DNA of 23,305 nucleotides from Flavobacterium psychrophilum. GTDB lineage: Bacteria > Bacteroidota > Bacteroidia > Flavobacteriales > Flavobacteriaceae. The notes beneath the pieces are model-generated. The model had not been told where the DNA came from. It made no database searches and saw only the letters and a program-made list of their open reading frames with translations. Below are positions 17,182 to 23,305 of the stretch, piece by piece; within the stretch, counting starts at the first letter, position 1; each line of letters begins with the position of its first letter. The stretch spans positions 1-23,305 of the forward strand of contig CALPPS020000037.1 of NCBI GenBank assembly GCA_943325515.2, read 5' to 3'. The position numbers were made by a program, and so were the translations under genes.

Positions 17182-17889
17182 TTAGAATTTTAGTTTTAAA
17201 GACTCTGAAACTATTTTACCATTTTCGTAATATTCAAAAACCCACTGATTTTCTTTTGAAATCAAAACACCATTAATAGCACCTCTAATAGCTATGAATA
17301 CATTCTTTAGAGAGGTGTTATATAATTTCATAATAACTTTAGGTTCATTATCAACAACTTGAAAGCCATTGGTAATAGGTTGTGCAAAATAGTAAGTTTC
17401 AGAATTTGTTTCAGTTACAGAGGTATTGATTGGTTCTGTTATAATTAAAGAATTATTTATACCATTATACTTATAATTCAATTTATCAAATGATTTTCCA
17501 GCTTCTCGGAATGCTTCATTATAGGCTGTGGCAAAATCTTTATTTCGACTAGTGCCAATTTCTGTTTCGTAAATTATTTTTTCTCTACAATCTTTAACTA
17601 AAACCTTTAATTTAGTAACCATAAAGTTACTTTCATCTTTTACTGAAGCATAAAGCATATCACATCTAGAATTCTCTACTTCTTTTGGTATCTCTTCAGA
17701 ACTCAAATAGGATTTGAACCCATATTTTTGAAATAATAATTTAGTTAAAGTATTCAGTCTATATTTATCATTCTCTTTAAAAAAATCATATTTTATTGGC
17801 ACAATAACATATTGATAGTCATTTATACTTTGCGAAAAAGCAGTTATTGACACCAATAAAACAAATAATAAAAATAGTTTCTTCATCAA
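17182..17889 (-). CDS. Exported protein of unknown function
   Basis: A 235-residue protein with a signal peptide (MMKKLFLLFVLLVSITAFSQ, cleavage near residue 20) and no lipobox, so it is probably periplasmic or outer-membrane associated. I do not recognise a family. Visible features are a mixed alpha/beta N-terminal half with the stretch CDMLYASVKD, a middle segment with KDFATAYNEAFREAGKS that could be a helix, a low-complexity polar linker around residues 148-165, and a C-terminal half that looks beta-rich (KVIMKLYNTS, NQWVFEYYENGKIV). It is the last gene of the operon and overlaps the nucleotidase gene by 4 bp (ATGA), which suggests translational coupling. No cysteine pair or catalytic motif stands out. 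Confidence 0.8.
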   Translation of the reverse strand: MMKKLFLLFVLLVSITAFSQSINDYQYVIVPIKYDFFKENDKYRLNTLTKLLFQKYGFKSYLSSEEIPKEVENSRCDMLYASVKDESNFMVTKLKVLVKDCREKIIYETEIGTSRNKDFATAYNEAFREAGKSFDKLNYKYNGINNSLIITEPINTSVTETNSETYYFAQPITNGFQVVDNEPKVIMKLYNTSLKNVFIAIRGAINGVLISKENQWVFEYYENGKIVSESLKLKF

Positions 17890-18572
17890 AGTATTTTTTT
17901 TAATTCTAATAAATGTTTAATTACAATAATTTCTGCTTCTGGAGAATGAATTTCGTTTTCATCAAATAAAACAGCTTGCATTCCAAAAGCCATAGCACCA
18001 CGAACATCAGCATCAATACAATCGCCTATCATTATAGCGTTTTCTTTATTAGTATTAGCCAAAGATAACGCAAATTCAAATATATTTCTATGTGGTTTTT
18101 TAACGCCTGCCATTTCCGAGTTGGTAATGGTTTGAAAATATTTTTCCAGTCCTGAATGATGAATTTTTCTTTGTTGTACTTCAGCAAAACCATTAGTAAT
18201 AATATGTAACTTATATTTTGGATATAAATAATCCAAAACTTCTATAGCACCGTCAAAAAGCTTATTATTATCAGGCAAAAATTCAATATATTCTATAGCA
18301 ATTTTATCTATTCTATCATCTGATATTTGATAGCCCAAAGCATCAAAAGATTGTTTTAATCTTTGATAACGTAACTCTTCATGAGTCATTTTATCCACCT
18401 GATATAATTTCCAACACGCTTGATTAATTGGTGCATAAACTTCTATAAATTGATGCACATCAATAGTTGGATGCATTGTTTTAAATATTTTATCAAAGGC
18501 CAAAATGGAATTCTTGTCAAAATCCCAAAGTGTATGATCAAGGTCAAAAAATAGGTCGGTTATATTTTTCAT
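17886..18572 (-). CDS. yjjG: HAD-family pyrimidine 5'-nucleotidase, YjjG type
   Basis: A 228-residue HAD-superfamily phosphatase. Motif I is FFDLDHTLWDF with nucleophile Asp10 and Asp12; motif II is ITNGF with Thr126; motif III is GVKKPHRNIF with Lys158 or 159; motif IV is MIGDCIDADVRGA with Asp184 and Asp187 or 189. A helical cap lies between motifs I and II. The WDF after the nucleophile loop and the ITNGFAEVQ stretch fit the YjjG subgroup. In E. coli YjjG removes phosphate from pyrimidine nucleotides such as dUMP and from noncanonical ones, protecting DNA. The gene begins directly after the radC stop and overlaps the next gene by 4 bp. The precise substrate here is inferred. Confidence 0.87.
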   Translation of the reverse strand: MKNITDLFFDLDHTLWDFDKNSILAFDKIFKTMHPTIDVHQFIEVYAPINQACWKLYQVDKMTHEELRYQRLKQSFDALGYQISDDRIDKIAIEYIEFLPDNNKLFDGAIEVLDYLYPKYKLHIITNGFAEVQQRKIHHSGLEKYFQTITNSEMAGVKKPHRNIFEFALSLANTNKENAIMIGDCIDADVRGAMAFGMQAVLFDENEIHSPEAEIIVIKHLLELKKIL

Positions 18573-19262
18573 TTAAAAAATGCCTTCGTCTTGAAAGCTG
18601 TAATAACCGTTTTCGGTAATGATAATATGATCTAAAACTTTAATATCAAGTTGCTCGCCAGCCAATTTTAATTTTTTGGTAATTGCTATATCAGCATCAC
18701 TGGCTTGTAATTTCCCCGATGGATGATTGTGTGTTAGAATTATTGAAGTTGCATTGTTTTCCAAAGCTGTTTTGAATATCAATCGAACGTCCACGACAGT
18801 TCCAGTTATGCCTCCTTTTGACAATTGTGATTTATAAATTACTTTGTTAGAATTATTGAGATACAACACCCAAAACTCTTCGTGTGGTAGTTCGCCAATA
18901 ATGGGTTGCATGATTTCAAAAACTGCTTTGCTCGATGTTATTTTCTTTAACTCTAAAGTTTCTTCAGCTCTGCGTCTTCTTCCTAATTCTAATGCTGCAG
19001 CAATTGTAATTGCCTTTACCTCTCCTATTCCTTTGAACTCCATTAATTGCTTTAAAGATAATTTTCCCAAAGCATTCAAATTGTTATCTACACTGACCAA
19101 AATTCTTTTGCTTAAACTTACCGCGCTATCATTTCTACTTCCTGAACCAATGAGAATAGCTACTAACTCAGCATCGCTTAAAGCCGCTTTGCCTTTTAGC
19201 ATAAGCTTTTCGCGTGGCTTGTCATCTTCTGCCCAATTTTTTATGGAAAAATTTGACTCCAA
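18573..19262 (-). CDS. radC: RadC-family JAB/MPN domain protein
   Basis: A 229-residue protein of normal RadC length. The N-terminal part has a helix-hairpin-helix-like segment (FKGIGEVKAITIAAALELG, residues 76-94). The C-terminal JAB domain has the metal-binding motif HNHPSG with His178 and His180 and the downstream SDAD with Asp191, the expected JAMM pattern, and the invariant GELPHEEFWVLYLN stretch at about 123-136. Members were once named as DNA-repair proteins, but a repair role is not well supported and the biochemical activity is uncertain. It lies between mpl (8 bp gap) and yjjG (no gap) in the operon. Confidence 0.93.
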   Translation of the reverse strand: MESNFSIKNWAEDDKPREKLMLKGKAALSDAELVAILIGSGSRNDSAVSLSKRILVSVDNNLNALGKLSLKQLMEFKGIGEVKAITIAAALELGRRRRAEETLELKKITSSKAVFEIMQPIIGELPHEEFWVLYLNNSNKVIYKSQLSKGGITGTVVDVRLIFKTALENNATSIILTHNHPSGKLQASDADIAITKKLKLAGEQLDIKVLDHIIITENGYYSFQDEGIF

Positions 19263-19270
19263 AATAAATC

Positions 19271-20626
19271 TTATTCTATTAAACTTTTTACCTCATCAAA
19301 ATTTAATCCGCCATAATTTCCTGAACTCATCAAAAGCAATGCTGAATTATTCAAATCATAAGAAAATAAAAAGTCTTTGAATTCCTGTGAATTGGTATAA
19401 ATAATCAAATCATCTCGTTTAAAAGATTGTGCGATTTGGTCATACGTTACTTCTTCCAATTGTTTTATTTTCACGGCATCGGGCGAATAAAAAACCACAG
19501 CTATATCAGCTGCATCCAATGCTCCTTCATATTCTTTTAAAAATTCGGCATTCAAACTACTGTAGGTATGTAATTCCAAACAGGCTACTAATTTTCTATT
19601 TGGATATTGCGTTTTAACAGCTTTAGTCGTTGCAGAAACTTTACTTGGTGAATGCGCAAAATCTTTATACGCCACTTTTCCTTTGCCTTCTGCAATTTTC
19701 TCTAAGCGTTTAGATGCTCCTTTAAAACTAGCAATAGCTTCATAAAAATCAGCTTCGTCAACACCCATGTTTTGGCAAATCCATTTGGCTCCAGCCAAAT
19801 TATTAAGATTGTGTGCTCCAAAAACTTCAATAGGCATTGCTCCTTCTGGAGTATCTAATAAAGTTGTTCCATCTTTAACAGAATAACTTGGAGTTTGGTA
19901 TGGAATTCTTCGAATGGTATTGGTAGTTTCTTCAGCTACTTTTTTAACCGTTTCGTCTTCTTCGTTATATACTAAAATTCCGCCTTTGGTGATTTGATTG
20001 ATAAATATTTCAAACTGTTCTAAATAGTTCTCAAAGGTTGGAAACACATTAATATGGTCCCAAGCAATACCCGATAACAAAGCAATATTAGGTTGATAGA
20101 GATGGAATTTTGGTCTTCTATCTATAGGCGATGACAAATACTCATCGCCTTCCAAAACAATAAAATCATTTTCTTCGGTTAAATGAACCATGGTATCAAA
20201 ACCTTCAAGTTGTGCTCCAACCATATAATCTACTTCGATGTTGTGATAATGCATCACGTGTAAAATCATAGAAGTAATAGTAGTTTTACCGTGTGAACCT
20301 CCAATAACGACTCGGGTTTTATTTTTGGATTGTTCATATAAAAACTCTGGATACGAATAGATTTTCAGCCCAAGTCCTTTAGCTTTTAGTAATTCCGGAT
20401 TATCGTCTTTGGCATGCATTCCCAAAATGATGGCCTCAATATCGATTGTTATTTTTTCGGGAAACCAACCCATTTCTATTGGCAATAATCCTTTTTTTTC
20501 CAATCTTGATTTGGAAGGTTCAAAGATAGCATCATCACTTCCTGTAACTTGATATCCTTTATTATGTAATGCTAATGCTAAATTGTGCATGGCTGCGCCG
20601 CCAATAGCTATGAAATGTGTACGCAT
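19271..20626 (-). CDS. mpl: UDP-N-acetylmuramate:L-alanyl-gamma-D-glutamyl-meso-diaminopimelate ligase
   Basis: A 451-residue Mur ligase. It joins the recycled tripeptide L-Ala-gamma-D-Glu-meso-DAP to UDP-MurNAc in the cytoplasm, returning old wall peptide to peptidoglycan synthesis. The N-terminal Rossmann part reads MRTHFIAIGGAAMHNLALAL with GYQVTGSD. The ATP-binding loop VVIGGSHGKTTITSM lies near 106-120. Later are EGDEYLSSP, a Mur-type NNLAGAKW segment and DFAHSPSKV, where Mpl differs from MurC. The GGAAM in the glycine loop and the HSPSK motif favour Mpl over MurC. It is 4 bp downstream of the TPR gene and 8 bp upstream of radC. Confidence 0.92.
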   Translation of the reverse strand: MRTHFIAIGGAAMHNLALALHNKGYQVTGSDDAIFEPSKSRLEKKGLLPIEMGWFPEKITIDIEAIILGMHAKDDNPELLKAKGLGLKIYSYPEFLYEQSKNKTRVVIGGSHGKTTITSMILHVMHYHNIEVDYMVGAQLEGFDTMVHLTEENDFIVLEGDEYLSSPIDRRPKFHLYQPNIALLSGIAWDHINVFPTFENYLEQFEIFINQITKGGILVYNEEDETVKKVAEETTNTIRRIPYQTPSYSVKDGTTLLDTPEGAMPIEVFGAHNLNNLAGAKWICQNMGVDEADFYEAIASFKGASKRLEKIAEGKGKVAYKDFAHSPSKVSATTKAVKTQYPNRKLVACLELHTYSSLNAEFLKEYEGALDAADIAVVFYSPDAVKIKQLEEVTYDQIAQSFKRDDLIIYTNSQEFKDFLFSYDLNNSALLLMSSGNYGGLNFDEVKSLIE

Positions 20627-20630
20627 ATAA

Positions 20631-21335
20631 TTATGATTTGATTTTTTCCTGATAAAGTTCCAACAACTGTTTTGCTTTTTCAGGTTGATTCATTTTGTTT
20701 TTGTAGAGATTGGCTAATTTTTGATAGGTTGTTTTTGAGCCACCAATGGAAATTGCTTTAGTATAATTTTTTTCAGCTTCTGCATATCGATCAAAATATT
20801 CAGCAATATGTCCTTTGGCAAGATAACCATCAACTGGAGAAATTTTTAGCAATTCATTAGCATAGCTATTGGCTTTTCTTTCGCTGCCACCAATAATTCC
20901 AGGCAATTGAAGGTATAACTCTATTAATGCCCAACGCGCTCCAATATGATTTGGATTAATTTCTATTGCTTTTTCAAATGAGAATTTTATATCATCTATC
21001 ATTCCTAAAGCTTTGAATTTGTTACAATCTTTAGCTTTCATCCCTAAGCAACCTCCATATTTATAATAATAATCCGCTTGTTTTGGGTTTAATCGCTTCA
21101 ATTTTCCATAATACATCATGGCATTATCCCAAGATTTATTTGCCCCTTCAATATCACCTATGTATTCTAATGTTTTAAGATGATTAGGATTCTCTTTAAG
21201 AATATTTTCAAAAATAGGTTTAGCCAAACTATATTTTTGTTGAGAAAATAGCTTTTCTGCTTTCTCAAAATTACTTTGGGGAAAGACCATAAAAGGAAGT
21301 AAGAATATGATTTTGATTATCCATTTCATTAGCAT
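20631..21335 (-). CDS. Exported tetratricopeptide-repeat protein
   Basis: A 234-residue protein with a signal peptide (MLMKWIIKIIFLLPFMVFPQ) and then several TPR units. Clear ones are at about residues 24-57 (KAEKLFSQQKYSLAKPIFEN and following), 58-91 (YIGDIEGANKSWDNAMMYYG), 117-150 and 172-205 (YFDRYAEAEKNYTKAISIGG). TPR units form helical pairs that bind partner proteins. The protein should be periplasmic. It is the first gene of an operon with mpl, so a cell-envelope role is plausible but inferred. The start is ATG at 21333-21335; a second in-frame ATG at 21327-21329 would also keep the signal peptide. Confidence 0.85.
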   Translation of the reverse strand: MLMKWIIKIIFLLPFMVFPQSNFEKAEKLFSQQKYSLAKPIFENILKENPNHLKTLEYIGDIEGANKSWDNAMMYYGKLKRLNPKQADYYYKYGGCLGMKAKDCNKFKALGMIDDIKFSFEKAIEINPNHIGARWALIELYLQLPGIIGGSERKANSYANELLKISPVDGYLAKGHIAEYFDRYAEAEKNYTKAISIGGSKTTYQKLANLYKNKMNQPEKAKQLLELYQEKIKS

Positions 21336-21354
21336 TTTCTTAAATTATGAAAAA

Positions 21355-21362
21355 CAAAGATA
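21355..21362 (-). promoter_or_regulatory. Candidate promoter -7 box of the TPR-mpl-radC operon
   Basis: On the minus strand this reads TATCTTTG, an exact TAnnTTTG match, about 19 bp before the TPR gene ATG. The nearest TTG upstream (21391-21389) is 26 bp away, longer than the usual spacing, so the -33 element is doubtful. Transcription would start near 21350. Confidence 0.5.
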
Positions 21363-21407
21363 GCTATTAATTGTATTAATTTCATACACAATCTAAGTTA
21401 TACTAAT

Positions 21408-21440
21408 AAAAAAAGCGTCCCGAAATTCAGGACGCTTTTT
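21408..21440 (-). terminator. Rho-independent terminator after the S46 peptidase gene
   Basis: A perfect 11-bp inverted repeat, aaaaagcgtcc (21410-21420) and ggacgcttttt (21430-21440), with a 9-nt loop. It is flanked by A runs on one side and T runs on the other, so it could work in both directions. It lies 20 bp after the stop of the S46 peptidase on the minus strand, which is its likely use. Confidence 0.93.
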
Positions 21441-21460
21441 AAAATAAAAACAAGTGAAAA

Positions 21461-23305
21461 TTATTTTACTAATGTCATTTCATCAACTATATGTTTGGCA
21501 CCTGATAAATTCTCGATTACCCAAAGTACATAGCGAATATCAACATTTATAGTTCTTTGTAGTTTGTTATCAAAAATTACATCACCAGCCATTGCCTCGA
21601 TATTTCCATCAAAAGCAAGACCAATTAGTTCTCCTTTTCCATTTAATACTGGTGAACCAGAGTTTCCTCCTGTAATATCATTATCCGTCAAGAAATTTAC
21701 GTGAAGTGAACCATCCTTGTCTGCATAACGACCATAGTCTTTGTTTTTTTCCATTTCTAAAACACGCAATGGTAAATCAAATTCTTCATCGCCTTTTTTA
21801 TACTTTTTAACTTGGCTAGTCAAGGTTGTATAATTGTTTATGGCTACTGGATTTCTTTTGTCTGCTGGCAACGCACGTACTTTTCCATACGTTAAGCGCA
21901 AAGTAGAGTTTGCATCAGGGTATTTGATGGTACCAATTTTTGATTCTCTCAAACCTTCCACTAACAATCGGAAAGAAGCACTGTAATCATTTTGAGCTTT
22001 TGCTATTTCATCTGATTTTGTAGCAAAATGAGTTAATAAATCATTTGACAAAGCATAAATTAGATCATTATCTAGCATGCCTTGACTTGGCACTTCTAGG
22101 AATGATTTGATTTTGTCAACAGAAGAAAAAATACTTAAATCAACTGCAGCATTTACATATTTAGTAAAATCATTGTTATTAGCTGCACCTATCTTCTCAA
22201 CCATTGGAGCAATTTTATAACCCGTAGATTTCGTTGCATATAAATGTAATTGTGCCGCCAATAAATCTTTCTCAGCTGGAATATACATTTCTTTATACAT
22301 TTCCTCTGCCATTTCAGTAATAGCTGGTGCTAATTGAGCACGCTTTGCAGCATCAGCTTTTACATAAGTATCCAATTGTTTTCCTAGTGTTCTACCAATA
22401 GTTCCAAAAGCAGTCGTTCTGAATAGTTGTTGCATGTAGTTATCGTGTCTTGACTTTTCATTCGTCAAAGCATAGAACTTATTGATATTTGCAATTACGT
22501 TTCCATATTTTGCTTTGTTAGCCGACTTGTTTGCCCATTTATCAAACTTAGTTTCCTGTACTGCTTTGGTTTTTGCAGTTCCAAATTTGCTCAAAGCATC
22601 AATCATTCCTTGACGGTTTTTCCAATAATTGGCAGTTGAAGCATATTTTGAAGCATAGGTTAAGCGAAGTGCATCGCTCATGTCCATATATTTTTTCATA
22701 TTGTCCATACCGGTTTTGGCACCTTCAACCCATGCTGGATATGCAAATTTTACGTTTTGCTCAATTCCTCCTGCTGGCATCCAACGGTTGGTTCTTCCTG
22801 GATAGCCCAAAATCATTGCAAAATCGTTTTCTTTTACACCACCTAAATTTACTGGTAAATAGTGTTTTGGTTGTAAAGGCACATTGTTTGTTGAATAGTC
22901 TGCTGGATTTCCGTCTTTGTCAGCATATACTCTGAACATAGAGAAATCGGCCGTTTGACGTGGCCATTCCCAATTGTCTGTATCTCCACCAAATTTTCCT
23001 AAACTTTCTGTTGGAACACCCACTAAACGAACATCTTTATAATCTTGGTACACAAAGTAATAAAACTCATTTCCTTGGAAAAATGAACGTACAGATACGG
23101 TATATTTTCCGCCTTCGTTATTTTCTTTTTCAATTTTGGTAATCTCCGCGTTGATTGCTTTTTCTCTATCAGCTTCGGTCATAGATGGATTTACAACAGA
23201 CAAAATTCTCTTGGAACAATCATCCATGCGGACAAAGAAACGCACAAATAAACTTGATGGTTTTCTTTCATCGGCTCTGTTTTTTGCCCAAAATCCATTC
23301 TTTAA
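21461..23305 (-). CDS. S46-family dipeptidyl-peptidase, DPP7-like, N-terminus cut by window edge
   Basis: The reading frame stays open to the right edge, giving 614 residues; roughly the first 100, with the signal peptide and catalytic histidine, are outside the window. S46 enzymes are periplasmic serine peptidases that release dipeptides and are typical of Bacteroidota, where peptides are a main nutrient. The catalytic serine is in GGNSGSPVLNGKGELIG (Ser codon 21659-21661). The conserved FGGDTDNWEWPRQTADF segment, which carries the family's aspartate region, is near the visible N-terminus. Eighteen residues after the serine there is Gly (codon 21605-21607, in FDGN); in the family Gly here goes with DPP7 (hydrophobic P1) and Arg with DPP11 (Asp/Glu P1). 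A GTG at 23243-23245 is an internal valine, not the start. A terminator follows the gene. Confidence 0.93.
   Translation of the reverse strand, partial: LKNGFWAKNRADERKPSSLFVRFFVRMDDCSKRILSVVNPSMTEADREKAINAEITKIEKENNEGGKYTVSVRSFFQGNEFYYFVYQDYKDVRLVGVPTESLGKFGGDTDNWEWPRQTADFSMFRVYADKDGNPADYSTNNVPLQPKHYLPVNLGGVKENDFAMILGYPGRTNRWMPAGGIEQNVKFAYPAWVEGAKTGMDNMKKYMDMSDALRLTYASKYASTANYWKNRQGMIDALSKFGTAKTKAVQETKFDKWANKSANKAKYGNVIANINKFYALTNEKSRHDNYMQQLFRTTAFGTIGRTLGKQLDTYVKADAAKRAQLAPAITEMAEEMYKEMYIPAEKDLLAAQLHLYATKSTGYKIAPMVEKIGAANNNDFTKYVNAAVDLSIFSSVDKIKSFLEVPSQGMLDNDLIYALSNDLLTHFATKSDEIAKAQNDYSASFRLLVEGLRESKIGTIKYPDANSTLRLTYGKVRALPADKRNPVAINNYTTLTSQVKKYKKGDEEFDLPLRVLEMEKNKDYGRYADKDGSLHVNFLTDNDITGGNSGSPVLNGKGELIGLAFDGNIEAMAGDVIFDNKLQRTINVDIRYVLWVIENLSGAKHIVDEMTLVK

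Noticed and set aside
18844..19380. A 178-codon plus-strand open frame opposite radC and the end of mpl
   Set aside because: Both genes beneath it are well supported by motifs, and the frame crosses their junction with no sign of a real protein.
23243..23305. GTG at 23243-23245 as the start of the S46 peptidase
   Set aside because: The frame stays open to the window edge and the upstream codons encode plausible family sequence (for example NRADERKPSSLF), so the gene is cut by the window.

Overview
The window looks like a chromosomal segment of a member of the Flavobacteriaceae, most likely Flavobacterium or a close relative. The evidence is AT-rich DNA, promoter-like boxes of the Bacteroidota type (TAnnTTTG), a SusC/SusD-type outer-membrane pair, an S46 dipeptidyl-peptidase, and a ribosomal operon in which the str and S10 clusters are joined. 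The genus is inferred from gene content and style, not from a database match.

Region 1 (1-6453, minus strand) is a ribosomal-protein and translation-factor operon. In transcription order it reads rpsL, rpsG, fusA, rpsJ, rplC, rplD, rplW, rplB, rpsS, rplV, with rplV running off the left edge. A good promoter lies at 6424-6453. There is no tuf between fusA and rpsJ. Most genes are 0-12 bp apart, but two gaps of about 90-110 bp (rpsL/rpsG and rplC/rpsJ) each hold an unusual element: short 7-8 bp tandem units on one side and their reverse complements on the other, able to fold into a hairpin in the mRNA.

Region 2 (6552-14263, plus strand) is an outer-membrane block. It holds a small Omp85/BamA-like protein with a probable TTG start, then a SusC-like TonB-dependent transporter, a SusD-like surface lipoprotein and a third lipoprotein of unknown function. 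The last three form one tight unit closed by a strong terminator. No hydrolase, sulfatase or regulator lies beside them, so the imported substrate cannot be read from the context.

Region 3 (14265-17145) holds rlmB (plus), a rhomboid-family intramembrane protease (minus) and rarA (plus). The rlmB promoter box overlaps the end of the preceding terminator and sits only 4 bp before the start codon, suggesting a leaderless or nearly leaderless mRNA.

Region 4 (17182-21362, minus strand) is a compact operon: a TPR protein, mpl (peptidoglycan recycling), radC, a YjjG-type nucleotidase and an exported protein of unknown function. Gaps are 8 bp or less, one pair abuts and one overlaps by 4 bp.

Region 5 (21408-23305) is a terminator and most of an S46 dipeptidyl-peptidase, cut by the right edge of the window.

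No tRNA, rRNA, CRISPR array, insertion sequence or prophage was seen. The strongest candidates for something undescribed are the two inverted heptad arrays inside the ribosomal operon.
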